Positions 60,339 through 64,000 of a DNA stretch of 64,000 bases are shown piece by piece. The stretch's first letter is position 1, and each line of letters opens with the position of its first letter. The notes beneath the pieces were generated by a model, which did no database searches, was not told the origin of the DNA, and worked only from the letters and a program-made list of their open reading frames with translations. The position numbers and the translations under genes were made by a program. This DNA is from Flavobacterium lindanitolerans (lineage in GTDB: Bacteria > Bacteroidota > Bacteroidia > Flavobacteriales > Flavobacteriaceae), in NCBI RefSeq assembly GCF_002846575.1, contig NZ_PJND01000007.1, positions 992,001 to 1,056,000 of the forward strand, read 5' to 3'.

Positions 60339-62909
60339 TTATTTTTTGATAATCTTTTTGTTGGCGGTTTGTCCGTTTTCAAAATCGACGCGAACCATAT
60401 AGATGCCGCTGGCAAGATTTGTCAGGTTTAGCTGTTCCTGTTTTTGTGTAACAATAAGCTGCCCCAAATGATTGTATAGGCTAATATTCTTAATAGCTTC
60501 TTTTGTCTGGATATTCACTATGCCATTGGTTGGGTTTGGATATACTATGAAATCATTTTTGCTGAAATCAATTGTACCCAGGCTTTCCTGAATGTTTATA
60601 GTGTAATCTTCTACCTGACCGTAATAGGCATTCAGACAGGCATCAAATTCTCCCTCTTCATAAATATTCCATTGGTCTTTGATGATTCTCATTCTTGTAT
60701 CACCTATAACTGCTGTAGCCGGAATAGTAATACTTACGGTTGCTTCTATGGCATCAACTCCGGTTGAAGGCATCAGTACGGCATGATAGTATTCTGTCTG
60801 CATATCGAAAACCCCGTCTTTGTTCCAGTCAAAGAATGCTCTTATGTCATGTTCGAATTGGCCAACTGTGTTTCCTTTTACAGTTAATTGATAGGTATTG
60901 CCTCTGACTACGTTTCCTACAATTGAAGTGAAATCTTCATAAGCCGGAGTCGTATTTACAACTTCTGAAGTCAGGTTGTTGATGTCAGAGAAATTAACCA
61001 TTGTGATGGGTTCTACATCATAATCTACCGAAACAGTGCAATAGGTTGATGTGGTTTGCGGATATTTCATACATCTGATGGCTGCAGCCTGAGCTCTCGG
61101 ACCACCTGCAGATGGGTTGGCTATTGTACTGCCTACATACATATATTTAGCTCCTGATGAACTTGTTGTAGAGCTCCAGAAATAACCTCTTGTTCCAACG
61201 AAACTAAATGACCCCGATGCAGCCCTGTATCCTGATGCAGGAAGTTTTAAAACGCTTTGGAAAGCTGTCGCAGGGTTTTGTATGTTTTGCGATTCCTTGA
61301 TTGCGGTCCATTCTGCTTCTGTTGGAAGTTTCCATCCGTTTCCTAATGCCTTACATGGGTCGCAACCGTTTACTTCTGTTGCAGCTGAAGGAGTGGCAGC
61401 TTCCCATTTGTCGCTTAAAGCGTTTGGTGTCCACCAACCTGTATAATAGGTTTCGCTTCCTGCAGCTAGCCCGGACGGATTGTTTGGTGTTGGAACTGTT
61501 CCTGTAACTGAATTTCTTTTTTGGTGTCCGTCGTCCCATCTTCCCCATTGGAACAAATCGCCGTAAGAAGCTTCATCGTTTTGAGCAGTGGCAACGCTGA
61601 CACTTCCAAGATTTTGTTGCAGCCAGATATTGCCGTCGCTACCACGAACGGTAGTATAAGTTACGCTTGTTCCTTCATAGGTGAAAGTCACGCAACCTAA
61701 ATCTCCGGTATTGTTACCCGGCTCACCGCAAGTTTCCTGATTGATTGTTTTGTTTTTGTATAACCTTGTTTGCGCCACATTGCCACCTTCAAAACCAATG
61801 GTAAGCAAATCCAAATCGCCATCGTTGTCAAAATCCAGCCATAGACCTTTTGACATATTCACACCAACAATGGGAGCGCTATTTTCTGTGTCTAACGTAT
61901 AACTGCCGTCAAGGTTCTGCTTGTATAATACTACTGTGTTTGTACCAGCTGCATTACTCCCAATTGAAAAAATGTCAATTAGTCCATCATTGTTATAGTC
62001 TACAAATTTTGAGTTCCCGTTATAGGTTCCTGTAAAGTTGTTTTCCTGGAGAATGAAATTTCCGAAACCGTCATTCGTGTATATAGTAAGGCTTGGAGTT
62101 GGCGTATAGTCGGTTCCGGAAATCAACAAATCCAAATGTCCATCATTGTTGATGTCTAAAGCATCAATAGATGAAAAATAAATGCCTGGTATGGTTATCG
62201 GCTTTTCTGTAAAAGAACCGCTTCCTGAATTGGTATATAATTTGGTTTCAGGGATATAATTGGTGCTGAATCCGGTTACCAGAATATCCGGATATCCGTC
62301 TGCATTGGCATCAAAAACTTTTATAGCACTAAAGTAAGTGCCCATCAGTCCGGCATTCAGGTCAGAAAAAGTACCGTCAGAATTTTGTTGGAAAACTTTT
62401 GTAATGTATTCGGTGCCTAAGTTTCCGTTCACAACAATGTCTGCCACACCATCATTTGTCAGGTCTGCAATTGCTACCGAACCAAAGTTCACACCCGGAA
62501 TTCCGGAAGTTGTGTTTTTAGTAAATGTACCGTCGCCATTGTTATAATAAATTTCGAAAACGACAGAAGCATTTTCTCCTGTTTTGGTTCCCGTAATGAT
62601 GAAATCCGGTTTGTTATCGCCGTTGAGGTCACCAACAGCTATTGAGGAATACATTATCTGGCTAATGGCAGCATTTAGGTTTTCAGTAAAAGCACCATTA
62701 TTGTTTTTATAGAGTCCGGAATATCCTGTATAGCCCGGCCTGGCACCCGAAATGATAAAATCGGTTCTTCCGTTGCTGTCAAAATCGCCTATAGCAGCAT
62801 CGCCATAAAACACGCCTTGAAACGTCTGGTTGGTGACTTCCTGAAATATTTGACCCTGTAAAAGACTGCAGGTAAAGATTGTTGTTACTACTAAGTATAT
62901 TTTTTTCAT
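60339..62909 (-). CDS. T9SS-exported VCBS-repeat protein with inserted FISUMP and GEVED domains
   Basis: 856 residues from the ATG at 62907-62909. The start is chosen because it directly precedes the signal peptide (KKIYLVVTTIFTCSLLQGQ); a frame-open ATG at 62933 would overlap a promoter element. Residues 1-385 repeat the FG-GAP/VCBS propeller of the previous gene almost unit by unit. Then come a Fibrobacter succinogenes major paralogous (FISUMP) domain (TVRGSDGNIWLQQNLG, GWKLPTEAEWTAI, GYFWSSTTSS) and a GEVED domain (AFFDWNKDGVFDM, GQVEDYTINI), before the shared T9SS sorting domain. Confidence 0.92.
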   Translation of the reverse strand: MKKIYLVVTTIFTCSLLQGQIFQEVTNQTFQGVFYGDAAIGDFDSNGRTDFIISGARPGYTGYSGLYKNNNGAFTENLNAAISQIMYSSIAVGDLNGDNKPDFIITGTKTGENASVVFEIYYNNGDGTFTKNTTSGIPGVNFGSVAIADLTNDGVADIVVNGNLGTEYITKVFQQNSDGTFSDLNAGLMGTYFSAIKVFDANADGYPDILVTGFSTNYIPETKLYTNSGSGSFTEKPITIPGIYFSSIDALDINNDGHLDLLISGTDYTPTPSLTIYTNDGFGNFILQENNFTGTYNGNSKFVDYNNDGLIDIFSIGSNAAGTNTVVLYKQNLDGSYTLDTENSAPIVGVNMSKGLWLDFDNDGDLDLLTIGFEGGNVAQTRLYKNKTINQETCGEPGNNTGDLGCVTFTYEGTSVTYTTVRGSDGNIWLQQNLGSVSVATAQNDEASYGDLFQWGRWDDGHQKRNSVTGTVPTPNNPSGLAAGSETYYTGWWTPNALSDKWEAATPSAATEVNGCDPCKALGNGWKLPTEAEWTAIKESQNIQNPATAFQSVLKLPASGYRAASGSFSFVGTRGYFWSSTTSSSGAKYMYVGSTIANPSAGGPRAQAAAIRCMKYPQTTSTYCTVSVDYDVEPITMVNFSDINNLTSEVVNTTPAYEDFTSIVGNVVRGNTYQLTVKGNTVGQFEHDIRAFFDWNKDGVFDMQTEYYHAVLMPSTGVDAIEATVSITIPATAVIGDTRMRIIKDQWNIYEEGEFDACLNAYYGQVEDYTINIQESLGTIDFSKNDFIVYPNPTNGIVNIQTKEAIKNISLYNHLGQLIVTQKQEQLNLTNLASGIYMVRVDFENGQTANKKIIKK

Positions 62910-62932
62910 AATTTGTGAATTTCTAAACACCA

Positions 62933-62940
62933 CAAAGTTA
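62933..62940 (-). promoter_or_regulatory. -7 promoter element for the VCBS/FISUMP gene
   Basis: TAACTTTG on the minus strand matches TAnnTTTG, 23 bases before the chosen start. No TTG sits at normal -33 spacing. Its position argues against a longer coding region. Confidence 0.5.
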
Positions 62941-63177
62941 TTTATTTAGATTAAATAAAAATAAGATGAAATTTAGTTTTGTCAAATATTCTTTTTACGG
63001 CTTTCCGTATTTACGATTTCTAAATATTTTAACATACAAATTTTATTATGTGATAATTCGGTTATAAAATAGGAAGCCAATTCGGGTAGTTAAATCCTGT
63101 TATAGTTAAAATTTATCCAATTAAATCCGGAGCAGTAGCATTATTTATTTACTTTGCTTAAATTCTAAATCAAACTA

Positions 63178-64000
63178 ATGCTTCGCTGGATATTTTTTAT
63201 TGCTTTTGTTGTTTTGGTAGAACTATATGCATTTCAGGCATTCAAGACAATTACAAGAGCAAAATGGATTCTGATTCCGTACCAACTTATTTCACTTGCC
63301 ATCATTATTTTTGTCATTTATTCGTTTACCCAGTTTGACAGGACTGTGGGGCAGAACCGGCAATCATTAATAACTATCGGACTTGTTTTGTTGACCTTTT
63401 TGCCAAAATTGGTTCTGACTTTTATTTTGTTTGGAGAAGATATTTATCGTGTTTTTTCAGGAATCATTACTCATTTTTTGGGTAATAATGACAGGGGACA
63501 TTTTCTTCCGGACAGAAGAAAGTTTATAAGCCAGGTGGCACTTGGAATTGCCGCGGTTCCTTTTGTTTCTCTTTTGTATGGTATGACGGTAGGGAAGTAC
63601 AATTTTAAGGTTATAAGGCAGACTTTGTTTTTTCTGGACCTGCCAGATAGTTTTGACGGAACGACAATCACCCAGATATCTGATGTGCATAGTGGCAGTT
63701 TTGATAACCCCGAGAAAATCCAATATGCAGTTGATTTGATTAATGAACAGCAGTCGGATTTGGTTCTGTTTACGGGCGATATAGTGAATACACATGCTAC
63801 AGAAATGCATCCCTGGATTGATACATTTAAAAAAATACACAACCCGAAACTTGGAAAATATTCTGTTTTAGGAAACCATGATTATGGCGAGTATGTGGAA
63901 TGGCCATCCGACAAGGCGAAATCAGAAAATTTTGAAGCTATTAAAGATTTGCACAGGCAGATTGATTTTAAGTTATTGCTCAACCAGAATGTGAAAATCA
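63178..64000 (+). CDS. Membrane-anchored metallophosphoesterase, partial, continues past the right edge
   Basis: First about 274 residues. Three membrane helices lie in the first 85 residues (LRWIFFIAFVVLVELYAF, a second near 35-55, a third near 65-85). A linker with a further hydrophobic stretch follows, then a calcineurin-like phosphoesterase domain: TQISDVHSG (D-x-H), LFTGDIVNTH (G-D) and VLGNHDYG (G-N-H-D), the first metal-binding blocks of the fold. Similar to YkuE-like enzymes. The remaining His motifs fall beyond the window. The substrate is not known. Confidence 0.9.
   Translation, partial: MLRWIFFIAFVVLVELYAFQAFKTITRAKWILIPYQLISLAIIIFVIYSFTQFDRTVGQNRQSLITIGLVLLTFLPKLVLTFILFGEDIYRVFSGIITHFLGNNDRGHFLPDRRKFISQVALGIAAVPFVSLLYGMTVGKYNFKVIRQTLFFLDLPDSFDGTTITQISDVHSGSFDNPEKIQYAVDLINEQQSDLVLFTGDIVNTHATEMHPWIDTFKKIHNPKLGKYSVLGNHDYGEYVEWPSDKAKSENFEAIKDLHRQIDFKLLLNQNVKI

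Noticed and set aside
62910..62933. Upstream ATG for the VCBS/FISUMP gene
   Set aside because: It lies before the signal peptide's natural start, and the codons overlap a -7 promoter element.
1..64000. Insertion sequence, integrase or attachment site bounding the T6SS island
   Set aside because: No transposase, integrase or tRNA gene was recognised on either strand within the window.

Overview
The window comes from an AT-rich member of the Bacteroidota, almost certainly a Flavobacterium or close relative. Four signs support this: three large secreted proteins end in a type IX secretion (T9SS) C-terminal sorting domain, promoters fit the TTG/TAnnTTTG consensus of this phylum, a thiamine-pyrophosphate riboswitch precedes a TonB-dependent receptor, and the housekeeping genes (rplM-rpsI-rpsB-tsf, polA, ahcY, greA) look flavobacterial. 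No tRNA, rRNA, CRISPR array or insertion sequence was recognised.

Positions 1-29,111 hold a type VI secretion system of the Bacteroidota subtype (T6SSiii). A leftward operon (about 5,049 down to the left edge) encodes an NlpC/P60 lipoprotein, TssG, TssN, TssK, TssO and the start of the ClpV-type ATPase TssH. A rightward operon begins with a PKD-domain envelope protein (TssP-like) and the sheath proteins TssB and TssC. Next come two Hcp (TssD) tube proteins, a polymorphic-toxin type 23 protein with a coupled lipoprotein, a TPR protein, and two VgrG islands. The first island carries a DUF2931 lipoprotein, a Tle-type phospholipase, a possible adaptor, and a DUF4280 (PAAR-like) protein fused to a SleB-like wall hydrolase with its lipoprotein. 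The second, behind a nearly identical VgrG, carries three effector-immunity pairs whose C-termini look like a DUF4280-linked cysteine amidase, a GH19-like glycoside hydrolase and a LAS-type zinc peptidase. Most candidate immunity genes have a signal peptide or lipobox and overlap the end of the effector gene. The parts most likely to be undescribed are an N-terminal domain shared by three effectors with unrelated catalytic ends, and a repeated non-secreted family placed directly before effector genes.

Positions 29,217-55,664 are mostly chromosomal core: ahcY, a phosphopantetheinyl transferase, a GGGP synthase, a PnuC-family transporter, a NadR-like kinase fused to DUF4301, an ArfB-like hydrolase, a TPP-riboswitch-controlled TonB receptor, greA, a HIT protein, a histidine kinase, a flavin reductase, aat, an M23 peptidase, tag, tsf, rpsB, rpsI, rplM, two ferritin-like exported proteins, a LacI regulator, a serine hydrolase, an aspartyl protease and polA.

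Positions 55,802-62,909 hold three leftward genes for large T9SS-exported proteins (fibronectin/GEVED and FG-GAP/VCBS types). Two are recent paralogues that differ by a block inserted between the repeats and the sorting domain. The right edge cuts a membrane-anchored metallophosphoesterase gene.

All functions are read from motifs and remembered family features; no database search was run.
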